Shown here: in pieces, positions 45,701-54,394 of the stretch
Layout: every line of letters starts with the position of its first letter
How positions within the stretch are numbered: position 1 is the stretch's first letter
Origin: Tenacibaculum larymnensis
GTDB taxonomy: Bacteria; Bacteroidota; Bacteroidia; Flavobacteriales; Flavobacteriaceae
Length of the DNA: 64,000 nt
Direction: 5' to 3'
Assembly (NCBI RefSeq): GCF_028829235.1
Contig: NZ_JAIWJY010000003.1
Span: forward strand, 186,001 to 250,000
Notes under the pieces: model-generated
Database searches by the model: none
Told to the model about the DNA's origin: nothing
What the model saw: the letters and a program-made list of their open reading frames with translations, nothing else
Translations under genes and position numbers: made by a program

Positions 45701-48700
45701 CAAATATGACTTCGATGTTTGAAAGTGCATATGTATTTGATCAACCATTAGGTAATTGGAACGTATCTAGGGTTACTAGCATGGAGAGCATGTTTCAAAG
45801 CGCTAGCGACTTTAATCAAAATATAAATAGTTGGAATGTAACCAATGTAACGAACATGAGTTTAATGTTTTACAATGCTCAAATGTATAACCAACCGTTA
45901 AATTCTTGGGATGTAGACTCAGTAGTTAATATGTCAGGGATGTTCCGAAGAGCAGAGGTGTTTAATCAACCATTAAATAATTGGGATGTAAGTGCTGTTG
46001 CTAATATGAGCCAAATGTTTCAACAAGCCACAGTTTTCAATCAACCATTAAATTCTTGGAATGTAAGCTCAGTAACATTAATGCCTTCAATGTTTGAAGA
46101 AGCTATTGCTTTTGATAACCCGTTGGAAAACTGGAATGTTTCAGTAGTTACAAACTTTGAAGCAATGTTTAAAGATGCAGAAATATTTAACCAACCTTTA
46201 GGGAATTGGAATACAGGCGAAGCACAAACGATGGCTGAAATGTTTTATGGAGCGTCTAAATTTAATCAAGATATTAATAACTGGAATGTATCTTTTGTAA
46301 CCACCATGCAAGAAATGTTTCGGGGAGCAACATCTTTTAATAGATCGTTAGATTCTTGGAATGTAGCATCAGTAACAAATATGCAAGGTATGTTTCAATC
46401 AGCAGAGGTCTTTGATGGTGCTATTGGAAGTTGGAATATCAGGAGAGTAACCACCATGCAAGATATGTTTAATGGTGCAATAAACTTTAATCAACCTATT
46501 AATAATTGGAGACCAACAGCAGTGACAAACATGGATAGAATGTTTCAAGGTGCAAGTTTGTTTAATCAATCTTTAAACCAATGGTTATTAAATACGGTAT
46601 CTATGAACGCTATGTTTAATAACGCTACAGTTTTTAATCAAGATTTAGGTGATTGGAATATTAGTGGTGTAACTAACATGCAAAATATGCTAGATAATAC
46701 AGCTCTTACCAGAGTAAATTATGACAATACTCTTATTGCATGGTCAGAACAAGCACTAACATCAGGAATAAATCTAGGAGCTAACACTCTTATATATTGC
46801 GATGCTGTAGAAGAAAGGCAATCAATGATTGATGATTTTGGATGGTCTTTTACAGGTGATGTCTTAGATTGTCCTATTCCAGAGTGCACACAGTTAATAG
46901 CTCCTTTAAATGGAGCAACAGATGTTCCTGTAAATACCAATTTAACTTGGGAATCTGTTTTGTATGCACGTGAATATGCTTTAACAATTAGAATTGAACC
47001 ATCTGGAACCATAATAAATGAAACTGTTGTAAATGCCACCACTTATGAATTTGCTACAGATTTTTCAGGAGGAGAAACAGTTCATGTTACTATTGTACCT
47101 TCAAACGAAAATGGAGATGCGGTAGGACCTTGTTCAGAAGAAAGTTTTACCCTGTCTACAACTCCATCAACAGTACCAAATTGTACCAATTTAACCCTAC
47201 CACTTGCTGGCGGTACAGATATACCTGTAAGTACAAATTTAGAATGGAATGTTATAAGCAATGCAGATGGGTATAGGCTTACAGTAGGAACTACTTCTGG
47301 AGGGTCAGATATTCTTAATAGTATTGATGTAGGTAACAGTACAACATATGATTTACCTGTAGATTTACCAGAAGATACCGATATTTTTGTAACTATAACT
47401 CCTTATAACGATGAAGGAGATGCAATAAGTTGTGGAGAAGAATCTTTTAAAACAGAGTTTATTCCAGTAGTACCTAGTTGTACAAGTTTAATAAATCCTA
47501 TAAATGGTTCAACGAATGTTCCGTTGAATACTGACATTTCTTGGAATGAAATTTCAGAAGCAACAGGGTATTTAGTAAGTGTAGGAACTACTCAAGGAGG
47601 AATAGAAGTTGTGAATAGTATTGATGTAGGAAACACTACTTCGTATAGTTTTACCCAAGATCTACAAGAAAATAGAATACATTATGTTCGTATAATTCCA
47701 TACAATGATGTAGGTGACGCTACAGGTTGTGTAGAAGAAAGTTTTACTACAGGAGATGCAGTTGTAAATGTGCCAAATTGTACAACAATCACAGTTCCAA
47801 GTAACGGAGCAACGAATGTTAGTGTTAGTACAGGAATTAGTTGGGACGCAGTAGCTGATGCAGATGGATATTACCTGTCAATCGGAACAACTTCAGGTGG
47901 AACTGATATTGTAAATAATGAATCAGTAACAGGGACGAGTTACACACTAGCAAGTGATTTACCAGAAACGACCACAATTTATGTTTCTGTAATTCCGTAC
48001 AATTCGGTAGGAAGCGCTACAGGATGTTCGGAAATTAGTTTTACAACCGAAGCATTGCCAACAGCACCGAATTGTACAACAATCACAGTTCCAAGTAACG
48101 GAGCAACGAATGTTAGTGTTAGTACCGGAATTAGTTGGGACACAGTAGCAGATGCTGACGGATATTACCTATTAATTGGAACAACTTCAGGCGGAACTGA
48201 TATTGTAAATACTGAATCAGTAACAGGGACGAGTTACACACTAGCAAGTGATTTACCAGAAACAACAACAATTTATGTCTCGGTGACTCCTTATAATTCT
48301 ATAGGAAGTGCTACAGGATGTTCAGAGATAAGTTTTACAACCGAAGCATTACCAACAGCACCGAATTGTACAACAATCACAGTTCCAAGTAACGGAGCAA
48401 CGGATGTTAGTGTTAGTACAGGGATTAGTTGGGATGCAGTAGCTGATACGGATGGATATTATCTGTCAATCGGAACAACTTCAGGTGGAACTGATATTGT
48501 AAATACTGAATCAGTAACAGGGACGAGTTATAATACACTAGCTAGTGATTTACCAGAAACAACAACAATTTATGTCTCGGTGACTCCTTATAATTCTGTA
48601 GGAAGTGCCACAGGTTGTTCAGAAATTAGTTTCATTACAGAAACATTGCCAACAGCCCCAAATTGTACAACAATCACAGTTCCTACCAGTGGAGCAACGG

Positions 48701-49830
48701 ATGTTAGTGTTAGTACCGGAATTAGTTGGGACGCAGTAGCTGATGCAGATGGATATTACCTGTCAATTGGAACAACTTTAGGCGGAACTGATATTGTAAA
48801 TAATGAATCAATAAGAGGAACGAGTTACACACTAGCAAGTGATTTACCAGAAACGACCACAATTTATGTCTCGGTGACTCCTTATAATTCTGTAGGAAGT
48901 GCCACAGGTTGTTCAGAAATTAGTTTCACTACAGAAACATTGGCAACAGCCCCAAATTGTACAACGATTACATTTCCAACCAATGGAGGAACTAATGTAG
49001 CTGTCGATACAAATATTAGTTGGGATGCAGTAGCAGATGCTGACGGATATTACCTGTCAATTGGAACAACTTCAGGAGGAACAGATATTATAAATAATGA
49101 AGTAGTAACAGGAACGAGTTACACACTAGCTAGTGATTTACCAGAGATGACCACAATTTATGTCTCGGTGACTCCTTATAATTCTGTAGGAAGTGCTACA
49201 GGTTGTTCAGAAATTAGTTTCACTACAGAAACATTGCCAACAGCCCCAAATTGTACAACGATTACATTTCCTACCAGTGGAGCAACGGATGTTAGTGTTA
49301 GTACCGGAATTAGTTGGGACGCAGTAGCTGATGCAGATGGATATTACCTGTCAATTGGAACAACTTCAGGCGGAACTGATATTGTAAATAATGGAGTAGT
49401 AACAGGAACGAGTTACACACTAGCAAGTGATTTACCAGAAACGACCACAATTTATGTCTCGGTGACTCCATATAATTCTATAGGAAGTGCTACAGGTTGT
49501 TCAGAAATTAGTTTTAGAACAGAAGAAGGTTTAGTAGGAGAAACTAAATATGGTTTTTCTCCGAATGGTGATGGAGTAAATGACTTTTGGGAAATAAAAG
49601 GAATTGAAGAATATCCTAACAATTCAGTAACTGTTTTTAATAGGTGGGGAGATATGGTGTTCCAGATAAAAGGATATGATAACCAGTTTAATGTTTTTAG
49701 AGGTGTTGCCAATAAGCTAACAAGTATGGGAGGTGATAAGTTGCCAGCAGGAACATACTTTTTCAATATAAAAATTTCAAAAGGGGGAAATTCAACAGAA
49801 AAGAAAGGGTTTTTAGTTTTAAAAAGATAA
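42712..49830 (+). CDS. Giant BspA-like (DUF285) T9SS surface protein with fibronectin-like repeats
   Basis: About 2372 residues. ATG 42712 is chosen because a signal peptide follows (MRKFISKFLKNSFTVLFF to FSQ); an in-frame ATG at 42649 would add a basic tail. The protein contains, twice, a PKD-like domain (SYTVDWGDGN; YSIDWGDGQY), a block of 25-residue DUF285 leucine-rich repeats (FNQPLNSWNVSNVTNMSGMF type) and a fibronectin-like domain. Two more fibronectin-like domains and six nearly identical 98-residue ones come next. A CHU_C type B sorting domain closes it (SPNGDGVNDFWEIKGIEEYP, FNRWGDMVF). DUF285/BspA proteins bind host or matrix proteins in other bacteria; here the ligand is unknown. 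Its PorP/SprF partner starts one base after the stop codon. Confidence 0.92.
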   Translation: MRKFISKFLKNSFTVLFFIVSSQLFSQSFTSLWNTTNVSTDSSADNEITIPTNSAYTYSYTVDWGDGNIDSNVTGDITHTYATQGTYTIKIDGTFPAIYFNNAGDVDKIIEILSWGTIQWQSMENAFYGCSNLNFDAIAPPDLSQVTSLQNAFRDCSLFNGIMNNWNMSTITNISGLFMDCEIFNRPLDQWDTSNVTDMSYTFYDASNFNEPLDNWNTSAVTTLENFLYRARKFNQNINSWNVANVVNMEGAFYDTSAYNQPMNNWNVGNVTNTNNTFKGSSFNNPIDNWDVSSVTTMAGMFSQSKFNQPLNSWNVSNVINMSKLFFRNRTFNQPLNSWNVSNVTNMSGMFDGWAWGAVFNQSIGNWDVSNVTDMSYMFRDNSGFNQLIGNWDVSNVITMSGMFEGAIAFNRDISLWNISKVTDVESMFERTEAFNQPLNSWDVSNITNMRNMFQQAEAFNQPLNSWDVSNITSFQYMFDRAISFNQDITGWETGNVRNMSYMFNQATSFNQNIGVWNIFSVTNMTNMLSSSGISQENYDNILIAWSAQTVQNNINLGATNLNYCDALNQRQSLIDNNGWTISGDIVNCSYVLCTQITMPQAGDTQVPANSDIRWNPAPNATGYRISVRRENGATSQVIYNNEDVGNVVGVDFTNEFIAGDTVYVTVVPYNDEGPATGCQEISFTVIESWVNSPDAFKLTYDTSIQSSFTTPTNQLRIETNSGYPKYLTYNYSIDWGDGQYNHNVTGDITHTYLAPGIYTVSIIGVFPSPKHETIGDSDKLLSIDQWGTQVWESMYEAFYSCANMEYNATDIPNLSNVMDMERMFSSCRKFNGNINNWNVSNVTNMRSMFSGTSVYDQPLNNWNVSNVTNMNYMFGSAVKFNQDIGNWNTGNVINMGGMFQNAEVFDQNLNNWNVSNVTDMSSMFERAEAFNQPLDNWDVSNVTNMSEMFNGFISNMAFNQNIDNWDVSNVTDMSEMFQRCVDFNQPLNSWNVGAVTNMTSMFESAYVFDQPLGNWNVSRVTSMESMFQSASDFNQNINSWNVTNVTNMSLMFYNAQMYNQPLNSWDVDSVVNMSGMFRRAEVFNQPLNNWDVSAVANMSQMFQQATVFNQPLNSWNVSSVTLMPSMFEEAIAFDNPLENWNVSVVTNFEAMFKDAEIFNQPLGNWNTGEAQTMAEMFYGASKFNQDINNWNVSFVTTMQEMFRGATSFNRSLDSWNVASVTNMQGMFQSAEVFDGAIGSWNIRRVTTMQDMFNGAINFNQPINNWRPTAVTNMDRMFQGASLFNQSLNQWLLNTVSMNAMFNNATVFNQDLGDWNISGVTNMQNMLDNTALTRVNYDNTLIAWSEQALTSGINLGANTLIYCDAVEERQSMIDDFGWSFTGDVLDCPIPECTQLIAPLNGATDVPVNTNLTWESVLYAREYALTIRIEPSGTIINETVVNATTYEFATDFSGGETVHVTIVPSNENGDAVGPCSEESFTLSTTPSTVPNCTNLTLPLAGGTDIPVSTNLEWNVISNADGYRLTVGTTSGGSDILNSIDVGNSTTYDLPVDLPEDTDIFVTITPYNDEGDAISCGEESFKTEFIPVVPSCTSLINPINGSTNVPLNTDISWNEISEATGYLVSVGTTQGGIEVVNSIDVGNTTSYSFTQDLQENRIHYVRIIPYNDVGDATGCVEESFTTGDAVVNVPNCTTITVPSNGATNVSVSTGISWDAVADADGYYLSIGTTSGGTDIVNNESVTGTSYTLASDLPETTTIYVSVIPYNSVGSATGCSEISFTTEALPTAPNCTTITVPSNGATNVSVSTGISWDTVADADGYYLLIGTTSGGTDIVNTESVTGTSYTLASDLPETTTIYVSVTPYNSIGSATGCSEISFTTEALPTAPNCTTITVPSNGATDVSVSTGISWDAVADTDGYYLSIGTTSGGTDIVNTESVTGTSYNTLASDLPETTTIYVSVTPYNSVGSATGCSEISFITETLPTAPNCTTITVPTSGATDVSVSTGISWDAVADADGYYLSIGTTLGGTDIVNNESIRGTSYTLASDLPETTTIYVSVTPYNSVGSATGCSEISFTTETLATAPNCTTITFPTNGGTNVAVDTNISWDAVADADGYYLSIGTTSGGTDIINNEVVTGTSYTLASDLPEMTTIYVSVTPYNSVGSATGCSEISFTTETLPTAPNCTTITFPTSGATDVSVSTGISWDAVADADGYYLSIGTTSGGTDIVNNGVVTGTSYTLASDLPETTTIYVSVTPYNSIGSATGCSEISFRTEEGLVGETKYGFSPNGDGVNDFWEIKGIEEYPNNSVTVFNRWGDMVFQIKGYDNQFNVFRGVANKLTSMGGDKLPAGTYFFNIKISKGGNSTEKKGFLVLKR
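43080..46700 (+). repeat. Two blocks of 75-bp DUF285 leucine-rich repeats
   Basis: Repeats of about 25 residues (F-N-x-x-L-x-x-W-x-V-S-x-V-x-x-M-x-x-M-F) fill about 43080-44330 and 45090-46700. A fibronectin-like and a PKD-like domain separate the blocks. Near-identical units, for example with SWNVSNVTNM, invite slippage or recombination. Confidence 0.85.
47770..49540 (+). repeat. Six near-identical 294-bp tandem repeats (fibronectin-like)
   Basis: The landmark TACAAC that opens each unit is at 47781, 48075, 48369, 48666, 48960 and 49254. The intervals are 294, 294, 297, 294 and 294 bases; the odd one has one extra codon. Units share almost all bases over long stretches, which points to recent expansion or ongoing gene conversion. 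Confidence 0.9.
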
Positions 49831-49831
49831 G

Positions 49832-50749
49832 ATGAAAGAGATAAGAAACTATATTTTACCATTAATTTTTATAATGGTATTTCAGAATAATTGGGGGCAA
49901 CAAACGGCTTTGTATCCAGAGTATAATTATAATCCGTTTATTATAAATTCGGCTTATACAGGAATGTCAGATGGAGCAGAAATTACACTTAGTAATTACG
50001 GTTATATAAATAGTATTGAAGGAAGCCCTAGAACATTATCATTAAGTTTTCATTCTCCTATAGCTAGGAAGAAAATGGGAATAGGTGGGGCTATTGTAAG
50101 AGACAAAATAGGTGTGAGCACTTATACAAATGCATATGCTGCATATTCGTATAAAATATTTTTTGATACTGAGATTGATAGACCTTATTGGCAGCATTAT
50201 AATGAACATGTAATATCGTTTGGACTAACAGCAGGAGTGCAGCAGTTTCATGAAAATCTGTTAGAGCTAGGAATTACTGACGATATAGAGTTTTCAGAAA
50301 ATATAAATGTAACCGTGCCAACTGTTGGGATTGGATTTTTGTACAATCATGCAGATTTTTATGCAGGAATTTCACTACCAAACCTTTTAGGAGATAAACT
50401 AGCATCAAGAGATGATTTAGATATATCAAATCCTGTTTATGGTTATTTTGGGTATCGTTTTTTTACCAATAGATTTGAGGAAGTAATGATTAAGCCTAGT
50501 GTTTTCTTAAAGTATGAAGGTGGAGCACCTATGCAGATTGATGCAAATGTTGCAGTTAACTATAAAAACAAATTCGAAATAGGTACAGGTTATCGAAGTA
50601 GCTCTTCAATTAATTTTATGGCAGGTATTTATGCTCTAAAAAACTTAAAGTTTGTGTATTTCTACAATGCTGCGTTTAGCGATTCAGTGTTAGGAAATAG
50701 CCATGGAGTTGTTCTATCGTATGCTTTTGAGAAAAAACGTAGGTACTAA
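49832..50749 (+). CDS. PorP/SprF family outer-membrane protein (copy 2)
   Basis: A 305-residue protein with a signal peptide (ending NNWGQ) and the PorP/SprF opening TALYPEYNYNPFIINSAYTG. An outer-membrane beta-barrel follows. It starts one base after the stop of the giant BspA-like protein gene, so the two are co-translated and this copy is probably the dedicated secretion or surface partner of that protein, as SprF is for SprB. It lacks an OmpA/PD40 neighbour, unlike the locus at 23.8-33.3 kb. Confidence 0.92.
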   Translation: MKEIRNYILPLIFIMVFQNNWGQQTALYPEYNYNPFIINSAYTGMSDGAEITLSNYGYINSIEGSPRTLSLSFHSPIARKKMGIGGAIVRDKIGVSTYTNAYAAYSYKIFFDTEIDRPYWQHYNEHVISFGLTAGVQQFHENLLELGITDDIEFSENINVTVPTVGIGFLYNHADFYAGISLPNLLGDKLASRDDLDISNPVYGYFGYRFFTNRFEEVMIKPSVFLKYEGGAPMQIDANVAVNYKNKFEIGTGYRSSSSINFMAGIYALKNLKFVYFYNAAFSDSVLGNSHGVVLSYAFEKKRRY

Positions 50750-50768
50750 AAGGAGTATTATAGAATTG

Positions 50769-51578
50769 TTACCTAAAACTCCAATTTTTATAATTAGCAG
50801 AAGCCTCTAGTTGATTTTCAATAGTATCAGGTAATTCAGGGAAGAAATCAATACCTGTTTTTTGTTCTAATTCATCAATAGAAACCACAAAATCAGATAG
50901 AGGTTTGTTACTTTCCTTATGTGGAAGTAAAAAAGCGATGGCTTTAATTTCAGGCTGAGTATAATCTAATAAAACTTTATAAAAATAATTAGGAACACTT
51001 ACTTTTTCCTTTCCTATAGTTTTTAAGTTAGGTTCTAAAATACCACCAGTAACAACATACAAGCGATTATACTTTTTTGCCCAATAACGAGTTTTTTGTT
51101 CTAATTTATTCCAAATACCAGCGTTAAATTCATGGTTTTGAGGAGAAATGTTAGAGGTGTAAAAAGTTTCATCATGAGCACTTTTAGAAGCACGTCTATC
51201 ACCAGCAGGACATAAGTGTCCTTTGTCATAACCAGACCTTTTATAATTTCTCCAATCCGCAGACTTTGTCTTCACCTTAGGGTCTAAAATAAAAAACGGA
51301 CGTTTACGATTGGTATAAACAATATCACTTTTATCTAAAGGATAAGCAACCCATTCGGCTTGCTCGTGTTTTTCGCTATATGATAACTGGTAGCCATTAT
51401 GTTTTATAATGACACCAGTTGTTGAGGTAGGAAAGTAATTGAAGTTATTAGTTTTATTGCTAGTTGTTTCTGTTGTAGATTGAGAAGAACCATTAGCCTC
51501 TTCTTTTTGTTGTAACCAATAACCTACAAGCAAAGCAACAATGGTAATAACAACCTTTATTTTCCTTGAAGTACTCAT
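50769..51578 (-). CDS. Membrane-anchored DNA/RNA non-specific endonuclease
   Basis: A 269-residue nuclease of the NUC1 (beta-beta-alpha metal) family. An N-terminal hydrophobic segment (about residues 8-21) anchors or exports it. The catalytic motif is DKGHLCPAGDR, where His is the general base, followed by the metal-site Asn region NISPQNHEFNAGIWNKLE. It should cut nucleic acids outside the cytoplasm with Mg. It is the last gene of a minus-strand operon, its start directly abutting the stop of the thioesterase gene. Confidence 0.9.
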   Translation of the reverse strand: MSTSRKIKVVITIVALLVGYWLQQKEEANGSSQSTTETTSNKTNNFNYFPTSTTGVIIKHNGYQLSYSEKHEQAEWVAYPLDKSDIVYTNRKRPFFILDPKVKTKSADWRNYKRSGYDKGHLCPAGDRRASKSAHDETFYTSNISPQNHEFNAGIWNKLEQKTRYWAKKYNRLYVVTGGILEPNLKTIGKEKVSVPNYFYKVLLDYTQPEIKAIAFLLPHKESNKPLSDFVVSIDELEQKTGIDFFPELPDTIENQLEASANYKNWSFR

Positions 51579-52022
51579 TTAATTACCTAACAAAATTTCT
51601 TTAAAATCTTCAGTTTTTTCAACTTCATTAAAAATTTCTTGAAACTTAATAGGAGGTACTGTTAATTTACGCTTAACCAAATCTAACCAAGCACCATAAA
51701 CAGTTATAACTGCAGAGAGCTTACCTGCTTGATTAAAAACTTCATGCTGAATTTTCCAACGCTCACCTTTTCCAGATAAACCAGTAACCTTTAAGTTAAC
51801 GGTTATGTCTTCTCCCATGTGTATTTCACGTAAAAACTTGGTGTTTTCTTCAAATAAAATAGGACCAACGTTTTCTTTTGTGAAATCTTGAACAGTTACA
51901 TTATGCTCTTTAAAAAAACGTAAACGTAATTCAGCAGCATAGTCATTATATGCGGTATGACGCATGTGTATATTGGCATCAAAATCTGCCCATCGTGTTT
52001 TAAACTCAACACTAAAACTCAT
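51579..52022 (-). CDS. Acyl-CoA thioesterase, 4HBT (hot-dog) family
   Basis: A 147-residue hot-dog-fold enzyme. The family motif is seen as RWADFDANIHMRHTAYNDY, corresponding to the D-x-x-x-H-(V/M)-N/R segment with the catalytic Asp. It should hydrolyse an acyl-CoA; the chain length is unknown. It lies 34 bases downstream of the permease gene and directly before the endonuclease gene. Confidence 0.85.
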   Translation of the reverse strand: MSFSVEFKTRWADFDANIHMRHTAYNDYAAELRLRFFKEHNVTVQDFTKENVGPILFEENTKFLREIHMGEDITVNLKVTGLSGKGERWKIQHEVFNQAGKLSAVITVYGAWLDLVKRKLTVPPIKFQEIFNEVEKTEDFKEILLGN

Positions 52023-52056
52023 ATCAAAAAAATTTAAGAAAGCGAATTTACAAATT

Positions 52057-53124
52057 TTATGCTTTCACATCCAAAGCATCACGAAGTGTATTTCCAATTA
52101 ACATAAAAGCCATTACTAAACTCATAATTGCTAATCCAGGAATCAATGCTAAAAATGGTTTGCCCAAAATGATATAATTATAATGGTTTTTAATCATAGC
52201 TCCCCAAGAAGGAGTAGGAGGTTGGGCTCCAATACCTAAAAAACTCAGTCCGCTTTCAATTAAAATAGCAGCTGCAAAATTTGCGGCAGAAATTACAATG
52301 ATAGGAGCTAAAATATTAGGTAAAATATGTTTGAAAATAATTCTAAAATCAGAAAAACCTAAAGCTTTGGCAGCTTCTACATATTGCTGCTGTTTGGTAG
52401 TAATTACTTGACCACGAACTACACGGGCAACTTCTACCCACATGGTTAGCCCTACAGCAATAAAAACCTGCCAAAAACCTTTTCCTAAAGCTAAAGTAAT
52501 AGCGATTACCAATAAAAGTGTTGGAATGGACCAAGTGATATTAATAATCCACATAATAAAATCATCTATCTTCCCTCCAAAATAACCTGCAATAGCGCCA
52601 ATAGGAATTCCTATTAAGAGTGAAATAAACACAGCTATAAACCCAATAAAAAATGAAATTCTAGCACCAATTAATAACCTGCTTAATAAGTCACGACCAT
52701 ATTTATCAGTTCCTAAATAAAACGTTTTTTGCTGAATGTACTTTTCGTAGGAAGCAGGAAACTCTTTAGGTAAACCATCGGAGTATTTAATAACTTCTAA
52801 CTGATTATTTTTAACAGAAAATGATTTAATAGGTATTTCTGTTGATGAATTTTGCTTTCCTTCCATAAAAACAGAAAACCACGATTGTTGATTTTTTACT
52901 TCTGAAGGAATACTTAATAGTTGCACAGAAAATCCAGGAGGTTTCGAGTGAATTTCTAAATGCATTTGATTGGCAGAGTTACTGTTATCAGGAGCTAAAA
53001 CATAGCAAAAAACAGCAATAAACCCGCAAAAAACAATATACCAAAAACTAAACATACCTGTTTTACTACGTTTAAATTTTTGGATGGCTATTTGCCATAA
53101 AGATGTACCTGTATGATTATTCAC
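52057..53124 (-). CDS. ABC transporter permease, OppC/DppC type
   Basis: A 355-residue inner-membrane subunit of a peptide or nickel-type importer. After one N-terminal helix and a large loop, TDKYGRDLLSRLLIGARIS marks the start of the permease domain. The EAA loop that contacts the ATPase is YVEAAKALGFSDFRIIFKHI, ending in LPN. No partner permease, ATPase or binding protein is in the window, so these must be encoded elsewhere. Its start overlaps the stop of the mechanosensitive channel gene by 8 bases, so translation is probably coupled. Confidence 0.9.
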   Translation of the reverse strand: MNNHTGTSLWQIAIQKFKRSKTGMFSFWYIVFCGFIAVFCYVLAPDNSNSANQMHLEIHSKPPGFSVQLLSIPSEVKNQQSWFSVFMEGKQNSSTEIPIKSFSVKNNQLEVIKYSDGLPKEFPASYEKYIQQKTFYLGTDKYGRDLLSRLLIGARISFFIGFIAVFISLLIGIPIGAIAGYFGGKIDDFIMWIINITWSIPTLLLVIAITLALGKGFWQVFIAVGLTMWVEVARVVRGQVITTKQQQYVEAAKALGFSDFRIIFKHILPNILAPIIVISAANFAAAILIESGLSFLGIGAQPPTPSWGAMIKNHYNYIILGKPFLALIPGLAIMSLVMAFMLIGNTLRDALDVKA

Positions 53125-54382
53125 TCTTTTGTATTTCTTTCAAGTTATTGATATCAATACTTGATGGATTTTGAAAAACTTCCAAGTCAAAATATTTTAC
53201 AGAAGCTAAAATATGATCAAAAATGTTCGCCATAACACGTTCATAATCTACCCAATTTTTTTCTCTACTGAAGGCATAAATCTCTAGCGGAATTCCATTA
53301 GGAGTTGGCTCTAACTGACGAGACATTAATAACATGTCTTGATTAATTTTTGGATGATTCTCAATGTATTTATCTAAATAAATTCTGAAAGACCCAAAAT
53401 TGGTAAGGTTTCTACCATTTAGAATAACCGATTTATCTACGTTATTCTCTTCATTATATTTTTTTACTTCCTTGCTACTTTCTTCTATGTAATCAGAAAT
53501 TAATTCAATCTTTTTAAAACGTTCAATATCTTCATCGGTAAGAAAGTGGATGCTATTTATTTTAATTAAAATTGATCGCTTTATACGTCTACCACCTGAG
53601 GTGTTCATTGTTCTCCAGTTCTTAAAAGAATCGGATGTTAAGTAATACGTAGGAATACTGGATATTGTATTGTCAAAATTTCTAATAATTACCGAAGTAA
53701 GATTAATTTCAACTACATCACCATCGGCACCATATTTTTCCATAGTAATCCAATCTCCAATTCTAACAGTATCATTTACTGCTACTTGGATACTTGATAC
53801 GAAACCAAGAATGGTGTCTTTAAAGATTAATAATAATACAGCTGAAAAAGCTCCTAAAGCAGTTAAAAATCTAATTAAAGGTTTACCTGTTAATACTGAA
53901 AAAGATGAAATAGCAGCAATTAACCACAATATGACCATAAAGATTTGTACATAACTTTCTAAAGGTTTGTCTTTGAAAGCATTTGTAGTACGAAGAAAAT
54001 CTTTAACACTCAGTAAAATACTGCGTATAAACCAAACAATAGCAAAAATAATGGCAATAGTTGCAATACGTTCAGCATAAGTAAACAAGTGAGGGAAATC
54101 AACTAAAATATCTTTTAAAAAATTAAAAACAATAGTAAGAATAACAATTCTAGAAAGGTTTAAAAAAGCTTTGTTTTTAATAAGCATGTCATCAAAACTA
54201 GTTGATGTTTTTGCAGCCATTTTATTCACCGTTCTTTTACCAACATACCTAAAAATTTTGAATAAGATATAACCTAAAATTCCAAATATAATTAGGTTTG
54301 TAAATAAATTTAGATAAATGGCAAGCGTTTCCGAGAGTGAAAAATGCTCTTTAAAAATTCTGTAAAAAAACTTGTTCAACAT
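53117..54382 (-). CDS. MscS-family mechanosensitive ion channel
   Basis: A 421-residue membrane protein. Several helices at the N-terminus are followed by the MscS core with the pore region (LTALGAFSAVLLLIFKDTIL) and the beta-domain signature VNDTVRIGDWITMEKYGADG. It resembles the larger YbdG/MscM-like group in length and in the C-terminal domain. It opens on membrane tension to relieve osmotic downshock. It is the second gene of a five-gene minus-strand operon, 12 bases after the YhhQ gene. Confidence 0.92.
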   Translation of the reverse strand: MLNKFFYRIFKEHFSLSETLAIYLNLFTNLIIFGILGYILFKIFRYVGKRTVNKMAAKTSTSFDDMLIKNKAFLNLSRIVILTIVFNFLKDILVDFPHLFTYAERIATIAIIFAIVWFIRSILLSVKDFLRTTNAFKDKPLESYVQIFMVILWLIAAISSFSVLTGKPLIRFLTALGAFSAVLLLIFKDTILGFVSSIQVAVNDTVRIGDWITMEKYGADGDVVEINLTSVIIRNFDNTISSIPTYYLTSDSFKNWRTMNTSGGRRIKRSILIKINSIHFLTDEDIERFKKIELISDYIEESSKEVKKYNEENNVDKSVILNGRNLTNFGSFRIYLDKYIENHPKINQDMLLMSRQLEPTPNGIPLEIYAFSREKNWVDYERVMANIFDHILASVKYFDLEVFQNPSSIDINNLKEIQKSE

Positions 54383-54394
54383 AGTAGTGTTAAG

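Noticed and set aside
47770-49540. Regular direct repeats that might suggest a CRISPR-like array
   Set aside because: The unit is 294 bases, in frame and coding throughout; there are no short repeats with unique spacers and no cas genes.
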